A stretch of 39,386 bases of DNA, taken from JBIOJB01 sp044450465. Lineage in GTDB: Bacteria; Chloroflexota; Dormibacteria; Dormibacterales; Dormibacteraceae. The stretch is from positions 1 to 39,386 of the forward strand of contig JBIOJB010000014.1 in NCBI GenBank assembly GCA_044450465.1, read 5' to 3'. Every line of letters starts with the position of its first letter. Positions within the stretch are counted from its first letter, which is position 1. Below are positions 24,297 to 32,613 of the stretch, piece after piece. Made by a program: the position numbers and the translations under genes. The notes below the pieces were generated by a model. It ran no database searches, had not been told where the DNA came from, and was given only the letters and a program-made list of their open reading frames with translations.

Positions 24297-25700
24297 TCAG
24301 GGGGTCGACGCCGGACCTGGCGGCGGGTTCGGATTCAACAGAAGTGGCTGACGGGGAGGCTGGTTGAAGTTGAAGTCGAGCGATAGATCGCCGAGCACGG
24401 AGGCGTTCTCGCGCACGTCCGGCCGCGGGTCGGGCCTGCCGTCGGTCGTGGGGTCGAGCCGCTGTCCCCCGAGGAAGTCGTCCTCGATGAATTTCACGTA
24501 GGCGTCAAAGCTGAGCGTCTGGTGATCGACGAGCCCCTGCTGGGCGTATGGGCTGATCACGATGCCCGGCACGCGCAGTCCGTACCCGTTCTGGTCGACC
24601 ACGGGCGGCACGACGTGATCGTAGAAACCGCCCCAGTCGTCCCAGGCCAGGAAGATGGCGGTGGAGCTCCAGTCCGCGCTGCTCATGATTGCGTTGACCA
24701 GGGTCGTTACGTAGGTCTGGCCGGCGCTGACGAGTGCAGGCGGGTGCTCGCTCACCTTGCCGTTGGGCACCACCCAGGACACAGCCGGCAGCTGCCCGTT
24801 CCTGGCGTCGGCGTAGAAGTTGCCGATGGTCTGGATGTTGCCGAGCTGCCCATCCTGTTTGACAGTTGTGAACCAGGGCAGGGGATTCCAGATCTCGGGC
24901 GTGCCCACGGTCTGCGGCTGGGCCGCGCAAGTGGCCTGGTCGTCCTCGCAGTCGGGCTGCGTCCCCTGGGCGACGTAGTACTTCCAGCTCACGCTGTTTT
25001 TGTAGAGGAGGTACGTCAGGTCGGTCCAGGCGTAGTTGGGCGTCACCTGGCCGGGATTCTGAAGGGCATTCACGCAGCTCATCGGATCGCCGGCCACGCT
25101 GCATCTGGCCGACCACTCCGAGACCATGAACAGGTGCTCCGGCAGAGACCAGCTGGCGTTGGGCTCGAACATGCGGTCCTGGAGCACGAACTGCTGCGCG
25201 TACGTCCAGTAGTTCGGGATCTCTCGGGCGTCGTGGTAGCCCATCACGTCCGAACCTCCTGAGCGGCCGTTCCCGCCACACCTTGGATCGTTGGGTGAGG
25301 TGCAGACGTTCGACTGGCCCTGGATGGCCTGCGCGATGAAGCCGTCCATTTTTCCGCCGTTCAGGTCGGCGGTGGCGTTGCTCTGACCATGAGGACCGCC
25401 GTAGTTCAGGTCGGAGCTGTCGTGGTAGGGCTGGACGCACGTTCCTGTCGCGGGGTCCGGCACGCAAACCGTGAACTGCCCCTTTTGAGCCGGAAGCCCG
25501 TCGGCCCCGGGGTACGTGCCGAAATACTGATCGAAGCTGCGGTTCTCCTGCATGATCACCACCACGTGCTGGATCTTGTGGATCCCGCCAACGGGAGGGC
25601 TCGGGGCCGGTGGGGTTGGCAGCTTGCCCGACGTGCTGGTGCAGGCGACCGTAAGCCAGGCCACCGACAGCACCGCGGCCAGCCGCATCGCGGGTCTCAT
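24297..25700 (-). CDS. Phosphoesterase-family lipoprotein (acid phosphatase/phospholipase C type)
   Basis: The 467-residue protein has a lipoprotein signal with lipobox LTVAC, so it is probably anchored on the outer face of the membrane. The domain begins with HVVVIMQENRSFDQYFGTYPG, the metal-binding start of the phosphoesterase family. It also contains SLPEHLFMVSEWSA, a central VSWVVPN, and IFLAWDDWGGFYDHV, each carrying conserved acidic or histidine residues. ISPYAQQGLVDHQT ends the core. Members cleave phospholipids or phosphate esters. All key motifs look intact. The ATG at 25700 precedes the signal directly. Confidence 0.88.
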   Translation of the reverse strand: MRPAMRLAAVLSVAWLTVACTSTSGKLPTPPAPSPPVGGIHKIQHVVVIMQENRSFDQYFGTYPGADGLPAQKGQFTVCVPDPATGTCVQPYHDSSDLNYGGPHGQSNATADLNGGKMDGFIAQAIQGQSNVCTSPNDPRCGGNGRSGGSDVMGYHDAREIPNYWTYAQQFVLQDRMFEPNASWSLPEHLFMVSEWSARCSVAGDPMSCVNALQNPGQVTPNYAWTDLTYLLYKNSVSWKYYVAQGTQPDCEDDQATCAAQPQTVGTPEIWNPLPWFTTVKQDGQLGNIQTIGNFYADARNGQLPAVSWVVPNGKVSEHPPALVSAGQTYVTTLVNAIMSSADWSSTAIFLAWDDWGGFYDHVVPPVVDQNGYGLRVPGIVISPYAQQGLVDHQTLSFDAYVKFIEDDFLGGQRLDPTTDGRPDPRPDVRENASVLGDLSLDFNFNQPPRQPLLLNPNPPPGPASTP

Positions 25701-25849
25701 GGCTTGATTCAATTCCAAGCGGACGATCGCAGCATCACCAAAACGTAATGTCTGTGTGAGAGCTCGAACGGGGGGCCATCGTCCACGTCTATGCACAGCA
25801 TCAGAAGAATTGATTGGACCTATGGACCGAACACTCCTAACCTCGGAGG

Positions 25850-26110
25850 ATGGCTCCGGTCGAGTCGGGCGGTGGCGCGGTCCTATACGGGACGAGCGAG
25901 TCTTCGGACTCGGCGGCCATGGTCGCGCTCCTGGAGCAGCTCGGCGTGCCATTCGAGTTTCGAGCCGTCAACCGCGACCCGCGCGCGCGACGCGAATGGG
26001 AGCAGCTCGACGGTGACTGCGTGCCTCTGCTGCGCATGGGTAACAACTCGATCGTGCGCGGCCTCGACTGCATCAAGGTGCAGCAGCTCGCCGGCTGGGT
26101 GGGCGATTAG
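25850..26110 (+). CDS. Glutaredoxin-like protein lacking active-site cysteines
   Basis: An 86-residue protein with a glutaredoxin-like fold: strand AVLYGTS, helix SAAMVALLEQLGVPFEFRAVNRDP, then CVPLLRMGNNSIVRGLD in place of the usual TVPxVxxG segment. Where family members carry WCPDC, this one has ESSDS, so both catalytic cysteines are serines. It probably cannot do thiol exchange and may bind a partner or ligand. The start ATG directly abuts GGAGG, which is unusually close; a stop four codons upstream excludes any earlier in-frame start. Confidence 0.65.
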   Translation: MAPVESGGGAVLYGTSESSDSAAMVALLEQLGVPFEFRAVNRDPRARREWEQLDGDCVPLLRMGNNSIVRGLDCIKVQQLAGWVGD

Positions 26111-26114
26111 AGCA

Positions 26115-26145
26115 ATGAGAGGAAACCCGGATGGTTTCCTCTCAT
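26115..26145 (+). terminator. Perfect 13-base-pair hairpin
   Basis: ATGAGAGGAAACC pairs perfectly with GGTTTCCTCTCAT around the loop CGGAT. Beyond a 2-base mismatch the flanks AGAG/CTCT pair again. It starts 5 bases after the glutaredoxin-like stop codon. No T run, but the strength and position suggest termination. The rest of 26146-26304 shows nothing clear. Confidence 0.7.
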
Positions 26146-26304
26146 GACTCTCCTTCCGGTGTGAGGAAGATCTAACTCAAAGGACCCTCCTGGCGACGCC
26201 CGGAGGCTTGGATACAAAGTTGCGGCCGCAATCCGGCCGCCCCCGCGGTGCCCGCCAATGGGAGCGGCTCGTACTAGCGCCGCAATGGGGGTACCTTTGC
26301 TCGG

Positions 26305-27177
26305 GTGGATCGGTTGATCGCGACTCGCGACGGTCGCGTACTTCGCGTGGAAGAGGCGGGGGACCTCACGGGAAGGCCGGTCTTGATGCACCACGGCACG
26401 CCGGGCGCCGGCCACCTTTACGGACCCAACGCGACCGATGCAATGCAGCGTGGAATCCGCTTGATCGGCTACGACCGCCCGGGCTACGGAGGCTCAACGC
26501 GCCAGGCCGGTAGGTCGCTGGCCGACTGCGCAGGCGATGTGCGCGCGATCGCCGACTCGCTCGGCATCAACCAGCTCGCCGTCTGGGGCATATCTGGCGG
26601 CGGCCCGCACGCCATAGCCTGCGCGGCGCTGCTCCCGGACCTGGTGGTGGCGGTGGCCTCGCTCGCAGCGGTCGCCCCATACGGCGCTCCTGGGCTCGAC
26701 TACTTCGGCGGCATGGGCCAGGAGAACGTCGACGATACAAGGCTGATGCTCGAGGACGAGCCGGCGGCGAAGGCGAAGCTGGTGTCCGACCGCCGGCAGA
26801 TGCTTGCACTCACGGCCGACGAGATGTCACGCGCATTTCCGACCCTGGTCTCACCGGTCGACGCCGCGGCCTTCACCCCCGAGCTGGGCCGCTGGCTCCA
26901 CGGCTGCAGTCAAGACGGCCTGGCCCAGTCAGGCGACGGGTGGTGGGATGACGGCCTGGCCCATCTACGGCCGTGGGGTTTCGACTTCGCCGCGATTCGC
27001 GTCCCCGTCCAGCTCTGGCATGGCCGGCACGATCGGTTCGTTCCCTTCCAACACGGCGAGTGGCTGGCCGGCCGGATTCCTGGGGTGGATGCCCACCTCA
27101 GCCAGGACGACGGCCACCTCACGCTGCTCCAGCATCGGGTGGGGGAGGTCCACGCCTGGTTGTTGAGTAAGTTCTAG
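26305..27177 (+). CDS. Alpha/beta-hydrolase
   Basis: The 290-residue protein opens with a strand and HHGTPGAGHLYG, the oxyanion-hole region, then IGYDRPGYGGS. The nucleophile elbow is GISGGG, the acid is probably in LWHGRHDRFVP, and the catalytic histidine is in DDGHLTLL. The set is complete, so it should be an active hydrolase. The middle carries a variable lid region. The GTG at 26305 is the start. The substrate is unknown. Confidence 0.88.
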   Translation: MDRLIATRDGRVLRVEEAGDLTGRPVLMHHGTPGAGHLYGPNATDAMQRGIRLIGYDRPGYGGSTRQAGRSLADCAGDVRAIADSLGINQLAVWGISGGGPHAIACAALLPDLVVAVASLAAVAPYGAPGLDYFGGMGQENVDDTRLMLEDEPAAKAKLVSDRRQMLALTADEMSRAFPTLVSPVDAAAFTPELGRWLHGCSQDGLAQSGDGWWDDGLAHLRPWGFDFAAIRVPVQLWHGRHDRFVPFQHGEWLAGRIPGVDAHLSQDDGHLTLLQHRVGEVHAWLLSKF

Positions 27178-27242
27178 CCAGGCACCCAAGCGGCCGTTAT
27201 GTTGTGCGTGCCGAAAGGAGGTCCGAGCCTCCAGGCGCCATA

Positions 27243-27248
27243 GGGAGG
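27243..27248 (+). promoter_or_regulatory. Ribosome binding site of the 107-residue gene
   Basis: GGGAGG 4 bases before the ATG at 27253 is strong and argues that this short gene is translated. Confidence 0.55.
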
Positions 27249-27252
27249 ACGG

Positions 27253-27576
27253 ATGCCGGACGGGCTGCGACTGGACGCCGGCGACTTCATCAAGTCGCCC
27301 GAAGAGCTGGCGAAGGACCAGGCTAAGCTCAAGGCTGCCAAAGAGGCTCCCAGTCGTCGAGCGGCCCCTGCTTGTGAAGGCAAGGCGCGGTCGGACGCCG
27401 AGGCCGTTTCGATCGTGCGGCAGGAGTCCGGAACCCACCTGGACAGGACTGTCGTATCCGCTCTGCTCCGCACTCTTGGCGAGGACTCCGGCAGTCGCTG
27501 GCCGGCGCCGCCGCGCAAGCCGGCTCACGGTGGTCCGGCACGGTTCAGAGCGAGCCTGGTGGCCATTCACCGCTAG
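27253..27576 (+). CDS. Short protein, possibly a remnant of an HD-GYP protein
   Basis: The 107-residue frame has a good ribosome site but looks composite. The segment SGTHLDRTVVSALLRTL resembles the end of HD-GYP domains, where SGTHFDP and a final helix form the last motif. The preceding 45 residues are charged and low in structure, and the tail is basic and proline-rich. No catalytic HD or GYP motif is present. It may be a truncated former HD-GYP gene or an unrelated small protein. Function unknown. Confidence 0.4.
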   Translation: MPDGLRLDAGDFIKSPEELAKDQAKLKAAKEAPSRRAAPACEGKARSDAEAVSIVRQESGTHLDRTVVSALLRTLGEDSGSRWPAPPRKPAHGGPARFRASLVAIHR

Positions 27577-27619
27577 CCCCCGAGCCTCGCCGGCTTGTCC
27601 GGGATATCGTTCATCGTCG

Positions 27620-28384
27620 ATGGCTGCGGACCTGTTGCGCGACTGGTGGTCGGATCGGGTTCTGGTGCTGACCATCAACCGCCCGGCGCGCCGAAACGTG
27701 GTCGACCACCTGCTGCTGGCGGAGTTGGCCAGGGCCCTCGAAACAGACGGCCGCACGGCCGCGGCGGTGGTCCTGCGCGGCGCAGGAGGCGGCGCGTTCT
27801 CTGCGGGATTCGATCTCGATCAGATCAAGGGAACCGATGCGGACCTTGAAGCCGACAGCTCGATCGGCCAGGCCGTGGACGCGATCACCGGCTGTCCTGT
27901 GCCGGTGATCGCGATGATCGAGGGTCACTGTCACGGAGCCGGGGTCGAGCTCGCTTTGAGCTGTGACCTGCGGATCGCTGCCGACGATCTGCGGTTGTCG
28001 CTCCGAGCGGTGTCGCTAGGTGTGGTGTACCGCTATCAGCTGGTTGCCCGACTCGTCCAGCTTGCCGGCCTGGGCCGTGCTTCGGACCTCCTGTTGTCGA
28101 TGCCGGCGCTGGCCGCCGCCGATGCTCTCGCGTGGGGCCTGGTGTCGGAGGTCGCACCAGCCGGCCAGGTGGAGGGGAGAGCGCGAGAGCTTGCTCAGCT
28201 CGTGGCCGATGCCCCACGCAGCGCGGTGGAGGGCACCAAGGCGAGCCTGGTCATGGCCGCGCAGGCGCTGGTCGGCCCGGTCGAGCTTGATCGAGCTGCG
28301 GGCTGGCGGCGCCGGGCGGCGACCAGCCCCGAGCGAGGGGCTGCTCTCGAGGCCGCCAGAAAACTCCTCGGCCGCTCGAGTTGA
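27620..28384 (+). CDS. Enoyl-CoA hydratase/isomerase-family protein
   Basis: A 254-residue crotonase-fold protein. VLVLTINRPARRNVVD is the first strand region, GAFSAGFDLDQI forms the first oxyanion-hole loop, and HCHGAGVELALSCDLRIA the second. The catalytic glutamate pair of true hydratases is not clearly present: the second position reads SLRAVSLGVVY where hydratases usually have FGxPE. It may therefore act as an isomerase, hydrolase or decarboxylase of an acyl-CoA. It is on the opposite strand from, and separate from, the aromatic-type operon. The ATG at 27620 is the start. Confidence 0.82.
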   Translation: MAADLLRDWWSDRVLVLTINRPARRNVVDHLLLAELARALETDGRTAAAVVLRGAGGGAFSAGFDLDQIKGTDADLEADSSIGQAVDAITGCPVPVIAMIEGHCHGAGVELALSCDLRIAADDLRLSLRAVSLGVVYRYQLVARLVQLAGLGRASDLLLSMPALAAADALAWGLVSEVAPAGQVEGRARELAQLVADAPRSAVEGTKASLVMAAQALVGPVELDRAAGWRRRAATSPERGAALEAARKLLGRSS

Positions 28385-28505
28385 GTCCCCACCTGTCAAC
28401 CACACATCTGCCGGGCGGGTCTCCCATCGGCCGGCGGGCAGCGAAAACCTGAACCAGGGCGAGCTCAGGAGCGTCATCGCAGAGCACCTGAGCGCTTTCG
28501 AGCCC

Positions 28506-29051
28506 ATGCGTTCGACCCAACAGCAGACCCCGGCCGCCGTGGCGGTGGTCGTCATGTTCGCGGGCGACGGCGTGCCCTGTGTTCCGATCTTTCAGCGCAC
28601 GTCTGACATGAGCCGGCACGCGGGGCAGATGGCGCTCCCAGGCGGAAAGCTTCACGGGGCAGAGGACGCTGTGACATGCGCCATCCGGGAGCTTCGCGAG
28701 GAGCTGGGACTGGAGATTCCGCCGGACGGGGTTCTGGGGCAGCTGGACGATTTCGACACCCGTTCCGGCTTCACCATCCGGCCGGTGGTGCTTTGGGCCG
28801 GCGCCGAGCACGTGGTCCTGGTCCCTTCGAGGTTCGAGGTCGCCAGGCTGTTCGTCGTCCCTCTGACGGAACTCAAGGCAGCAGTGGGCGGCGCGCCGCC
28901 CGGTGAGTCGCAGCAGTTCTCGCTTCATCTGCGCGAGGTAGAGGTCTTCGCACCGACCGCTGCGATCCTGTATCAGTTCAGTGAGGTCGCTCTCGGAGGC
29001 CGCGCGGTTCGCGTCGCGGGCTTCTATCAGCCACCCTGGACACATCGGTAA
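28506..29051 (+). CDS. NUDIX hydrolase, CoA-pyrophosphatase type
   Basis: About 181 residues. The NUDIX box is complete: G-x5-E then AIRELREELGL. Before it, RHAGQMALPGGK matches the extra UPF0035-type signature of coenzyme A diphosphatases. The product should cleave CoA or acyl-CoA into phosphopantetheine and ADP derivatives. The upstream frame also looks related (LRSVIAEHL), so translation may begin earlier at a CTG near 28449; the ATG at 28506 is the first standard start. It follows the crotonase gene by 121 bases. Confidence 0.8.
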   Translation: MRSTQQQTPAAVAVVVMFAGDGVPCVPIFQRTSDMSRHAGQMALPGGKLHGAEDAVTCAIRELREELGLEIPPDGVLGQLDDFDTRSGFTIRPVVLWAGAEHVVLVPSRFEVARLFVVPLTELKAAVGGAPPGESQQFSLHLREVEVFAPTAAILYQFSEVALGGRAVRVAGFYQPPWTHR

Positions 29052-29173
29052 GGGGCCGCTCGGCGGGCGGTTCCGCCACGACCCGAAGCACCTGACCCGC
29101 GAGCTTTGGCTGCCGGCCGCGGATGCCCCTGATGGGGTCAGCAGAGGCGAGTCCTCGCCGCCAGTTCACCCAC

Positions 29174-29202
29174 TTGACAGTCTCGTGGATTGGGAATACA
29201 AG
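29174..29202 (+). promoter_or_regulatory. Sigma-70-like promoter of the GntR gene
   Basis: A consensus TTGACA (29174-29179), a 17-base spacer and TACAAG (29197-29202) sit about 50 bases before the GTG at 29252. The transcript would begin near 29209, which excludes the start at 29123. Confidence 0.6.
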
Positions 29203-29251
29203 TCTCGTCATCGGCAAGCGGGCGCTGCGGCGCGATAAGGCGGGGGTTCCG

Positions 29252-29971
29252 GTGGGTGGGGCGTCTCTCGCCGCTCGTACCCTGGAAACCATCCTGCATT
29301 CCATTCTCGAGCATCAATTCGAGGACAGCCGGCTCCCGCCCGAGAACCAGCTGGCCGGCATGCTCGGCGTCAGCCGCACCACCGTTCGAGCTGCGCTCCA
29401 GTCGCTGGAACATGAAGGTCTATTGACCCGCAGCCCGCGCCGGGGAACCCAGATACACGGACCACTGAGCCCCTCCACGATCGTGCTCCAGCGGCTGATC
29501 GGCTTCCCTCGCCTGCTGGAAGAGCAGGGCTACACGGTCGATACGGTCGCCAAGTCGCAGACGACCACCAAGGCGCCCAAGGAGGTCTACGAGTGTCTCG
29601 GGATGCGCCCTGGATCTGCGGTTTTCGAGGTTCACCGGCTCTTCGTGGCCAGTGGCCAGCCCGCGATCTGGGCCATCAACTACTTCGAGCCGGACCGCTT
29701 CCGAACACCGCCACTCGACAAGGATCTGGTGCAGTCACCGCTCGAGATAGGGGAGCTGCTGGCGGGAGGTCCCGTTCATCACGCCACGGTAGAGCTCGTC
29801 CCACGCAAAGCCACCCGGCAGGCGGTGACGCAACTCGGAATGAAGCCGGCCGAACCCTACCTGCTCCTCCGAGAAACGCACTTCTCTCAGTCGGATGCCG
29901 TGCTCGCGTTCAGCTTGGTCCACGTCAACGATCGATTCGTGCGGTTCCGGATGTTCCGGGGCAGGTATTGA
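29252..29971 (+). CDS. GntR-family (HutC/UTRA) transcriptional regulator
   Basis: With the GTG at 29252 the product is 239 residues, the usual length. Residues near 25-65 form the winged helix: LPPENQLAGMLGVSRTTVRAALQSLE is the GntR helix-turn-helix. From about residue 85 comes a UTRA ligand-binding domain, with FEVHRLFVASGQPA and LLLRETHFS typical of HutC-type effectors. The family usually represses neighbouring catabolic genes until a metabolite binds. A clear -35/-10 pair precedes it. Which genes it controls is not shown. Confidence 0.88.
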   Translation: MGGASLAARTLETILHSILEHQFEDSRLPPENQLAGMLGVSRTTVRAALQSLEHEGLLTRSPRRGTQIHGPLSPSTIVLQRLIGFPRLLEEQGYTVDTVAKSQTTTKAPKEVYECLGMRPGSAVFEVHRLFVASGQPAIWAINYFEPDRFRTPPLDKDLVQSPLEIGELLAGGPVHHATVELVPRKATRQAVTQLGMKPAEPYLLLRETHFSQSDAVLAFSLVHVNDRFVRFRMFRGRY

Positions 29972-30049
29972 AGCCGGCGGGGACGATCCTCTCGCGCCGC
30001 AGCCCGGATTCGGCGGCATCATCGTGAACGCCGAAGGGCTTGGCTGATT

Positions 30050-30580
30050 TTGGCGCGGCTTCCGCTCGTTGGCCCGGGGTCATCGGTTTCGGTCGACGAG
30101 CTCTATGCGGAGATCGGCCGGACGGCCCGTCCGGTCCTCAACCTGTACCGCGTGATCGCCAACCAACCCCCCGCGCTCGCGGCGTTCCTGGAGATGTCCC
30201 GCTACGTCCGGTCGGGATCGGCATTGGCGCCCGGGCTCCGGGAGCTCGAGATCCTCGCGATCGCTCACGAGCTGGGTCAGGTGTACGAGGTGGCGCACCA
30301 CACAGAGGCCGCGGCGCAGGCTGGCGTGTTGCCCTCAAAGGTGGAGGCGGTGGCGCCAGGAGGCAGCCTCGCCGCGCTATCTGAGCGTGAGCGCTGTGCG
30401 GCGGAGTTCGCCCGCCAGGTGGCGCGTACCAGGACGTGCGACGACGCGATGTTCGCCCGACTGGTCGCCCTGTTCTCTTCAGAGGAGATCATCGACCTGG
30501 TCTTGACCGCGGCCTGGTACCACCTGTGCGCCGTGATCCTCGGCACCATGCAGGTGGAGCTCGAGGCGGCCCTTCCTTGA
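30050..30580 (+). CDS. Carboxymuconolactone-decarboxylase-fold protein
   Basis: The 176-residue helical protein has the core RELEILAIAHELGQVYEVAHHTEAA. This is the CMD/AhpD signature in its form without the redox CxxC (YEVAHH in place of CxxCxxxH). Such proteins are probably decarboxylases, lyases or unknown enzymes and not AhpD-like peroxidase partners. The start is TTG at 30050; no ATG or GTG is available in frame. It is convergent with the GNAT gene. Confidence 0.8.
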   Translation: MARLPLVGPGSSVSVDELYAEIGRTARPVLNLYRVIANQPPALAAFLEMSRYVRSGSALAPGLRELEILAIAHELGQVYEVAHHTEAAAQAGVLPSKVEAVAPGGSLAALSERERCAAEFARQVARTRTCDDAMFARLVALFSSEEIIDLVLTAAWYHLCAVILGTMQVELEAALP

Positions 30581-30611
30581 TCGCTTAGAGTCGGATCGCG
30601 GCTCGAGCGGA

Positions 30612-31193
30612 TCACCACAATCGGTCGATCTCGCCCGGATACAGCTCCACCCGCGCTCCATGGAAGCTCGCCGCATGGCGCCGCGCATGCTCGGTGAAGA
30701 AGGCAGCGACGGCGACCTTCGCGAACAGATCGCTTGGCAGCGGGACCTGAGGCGTGCCGCCGATGAGCGCGGTACCGGCCAGGAGCTGCCATCCCGCCTC
30801 TTCGTAGAAGCTCAGCAGCGGTTCATCGCAAGTGAATATGCCAAGATCGGCGCCACTCGCTCGAATCGCCTCCCGGCCTGCCACGACCAGGCTGTGGCCG
30901 AAGCCCCGTCCTCGTTCGGCCCGGTCGGTGACCACCGCGCTCAACCCGCTCGCGGCAAAACGGATGCCGCCGTGCACGATTTCCTTGGAGAGGATCGCGA
31001 GGGACGAAACCACGCGGCCGCCAGCGACCACCACCATCGCCTGCGGCGCGAGCTTGGGATCGTGGCCGTGAGCGGGCACCCCCGGGATCGGCGGCCAGGC
31101 CTGGGCCTCGAGGGCTTCGACCTGATGGCGCAGGTCTGCGGGAAGAGCCGAATCCTCGAACGATAGAATCTCCACCGCGCCGGCGGGTTCCAA
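30612..31193 (-). CDS. GNAT-family acetyltransferase
   Basis: About 193 residues. VVTDRAERGRGFGHSLV is the acetyl-CoA-binding loop (R/Q-x-x-G-x-G/A), and LGIFTCDEPLLSFYEEAGW is the late helix and strand. The fold is clear, the acceptor is not. It begins 13 bases after the aminotransferase stop codon, so it is likely the last gene of the long minus-strand operon. The start is TTG at 31193 or GTG at 31175. Confidence 0.78.
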   Translation of the reverse strand: MEPAGAVEILSFEDSALPADLRHQVEALEAQAWPPIPGVPAHGHDPKLAPQAMVVVAGGRVVSSLAILSKEIVHGGIRFAASGLSAVVTDRAERGRGFGHSLVVAGREAIRASGADLGIFTCDEPLLSFYEEAGWQLLAGTALIGGTPQVPLPSDLFAKVAVAAFFTEHARRHAASFHGARVELYPGEIDRLW

Positions 31194-31206
31194 GCTGATG
31201 GAGGGG

Positions 31207-32580
31207 TCAGCCGTTCAGCTGGCGCGAGACGGAGGCGATCGAGCTGTCGAGCACATCGACCACTCGGTCGATCTGTCGCTCTGTGATCACGAATGGGGGA
31301 GACATGGCGATGACGTCGCCAGGGAGCGGTCGGACGATGACTCCGAGCTCCAGCGCTGCCGCCCATACGCGTCGTGCGACGCCCGCCGAGGCCTCGAACT
31401 GAGCCTTGGTCTTTCGATCGCGCACCAACTCCACCGCCGCCATCAGACCGAGGCCGCGAACGTCGCCGACGATCTCGTTCGAGTAGAGGCTGCGCAGCCG
31501 GTTCAGGAGGTACGCCCCCAACTCGGCAGCCCTCTCGACAAGGCCCTCCTCCTCGACGATCTGAAGGTTGCGCAGCGCCACGGCACACGCCGTCGGATGG
31601 CCGCTGTAGGTGAACCCGTGCTGGAAGGGTCCTTTGACCGACTTGAGCGTGTCGTGGACCGCGCGGGTGAGCATGACGCCCGACAGGGGGAGGTACCCGC
31701 TGGTGACGCCCTTCGCGAAGATCATCAAGTCCGCCTGCACGTTCCAGTGCTGCATCGCGAACCACCGGCCGGTGCGACCGAAACCGGTGATCACCTCATC
31801 CGCAATCAGCAGCACGTCGTGCTTGTCGCAGATCGAACGGACGAGCGGGAAGTAGTCTGCCGGTGGAACGATCACGCCGCCGGCGCCCTGCACCGGCTCG
31901 GCGACCACGGCCGCCACCGTCTGAGGCCCCGCTTCGAGAATCACCTTCTCCAAAGCGTTCGCGTAGGCGGCGCCGGGTGAGCCGTCGCCGGAGTAGCGGT
32001 ACGGATCGGGAGACGGAGCGTGGAGGAATCCCGGCGCGAGCGGTTCGAAGCCCTTCCAGAAGTTGGCCAGCCCGGTGGCGCTGGTGGCGCCATAGGTGAG
32101 GCCGTGATAGTCGCGGAGGCGAGAAACGATCTGCGTCCGCTCGGGCCGGCCACGAAGCTTCCAGTAGAGGCGCGCGATCTTGTAAGCGGTGTCGTTCGCC
32201 TCTGCTCCACCCGAAGCGAAGTAGGTCACCTCGAGATCCCCCGGAGCGAGCTCCGCTAGCCTGGCGGCGAGGCGGATGGCGGGAGCCGTGCCGAAGCCCC
32301 CATACGCGGAGCTGAACGCGAGCGTTCTCATCTGCTCGGCGGCCGCGTCCGCGAGAACGTCGCGACCGTAGCCGACGTTGACGTTCCATAGTGACGCCAT
32401 CGCATCGACGTACTCGCGGCCTTCGACGTCGGTGATCGTCGCTCCCCGCCCTCCGGCGAAGATCCGCTGCGGCACTATGCCCGGCGCCGCGCCCAGATCG
32501 CCCTGAGGGTGCAGCCAGTGGGTGCGATCCAGCTCGTACAGCCGGCTCGTTTCGTCGGGCCTGAAAGGTTCGCCGGTCAC
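31207..32580 (-). CDS. Class III PLP-dependent aminotransferase
   Basis: The 457-residue protein has the omega-aminotransferase pattern. DVEGREYVDAMASLWNVNVGY opens the fold, FASGGAEANDTAYKIAR binds the cofactor phosphate, LIADEVITGFGRTG carries the PLP-binding aspartate, and FAKGVTSGYLPLSG has the Schiff-base lysine. Members move an amino group from omega-amino acids or amines to pyruvate or a similar keto acid. It lies 33 bases after the dehydrogenase gene on the same strand. Its role in the pathway is not obvious. The start is GTG. Confidence 0.88.
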   Translation of the reverse strand: MTGEPFRPDETSRLYELDRTHWLHPQGDLGAAPGIVPQRIFAGGRGATITDVEGREYVDAMASLWNVNVGYGRDVLADAAAEQMRTLAFSSAYGGFGTAPAIRLAARLAELAPGDLEVTYFASGGAEANDTAYKIARLYWKLRGRPERTQIVSRLRDYHGLTYGATSATGLANFWKGFEPLAPGFLHAPSPDPYRYSGDGSPGAAYANALEKVILEAGPQTVAAVVAEPVQGAGGVIVPPADYFPLVRSICDKHDVLLIADEVITGFGRTGRWFAMQHWNVQADLMIFAKGVTSGYLPLSGVMLTRAVHDTLKSVKGPFQHGFTYSGHPTACAVALRNLQIVEEEGLVERAAELGAYLLNRLRSLYSNEIVGDVRGLGLMAAVELVRDRKTKAQFEASAGVARRVWAAALELGVIVRPLPGDVIAMSPPFVITERQIDRVVDVLDSSIASVSRQLNG

Positions 32581-32613
32581 GCCCGGTATTCTCGCCGAGC
32601 GGCTTGCCGCCCG

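Noticed and set aside
27199..27243. A 14-codon open frame just before the HD-GYP-like short gene
   Set aside because: Too short to support and without a ribosome site; no attenuator structure was seen.
27620..28384. Assigning this crotonase as the BadK hydratase of the aryl-CoA operon
   Set aside because: It is on the other strand, several genes away, and the hydratase glutamate positions are not evident.
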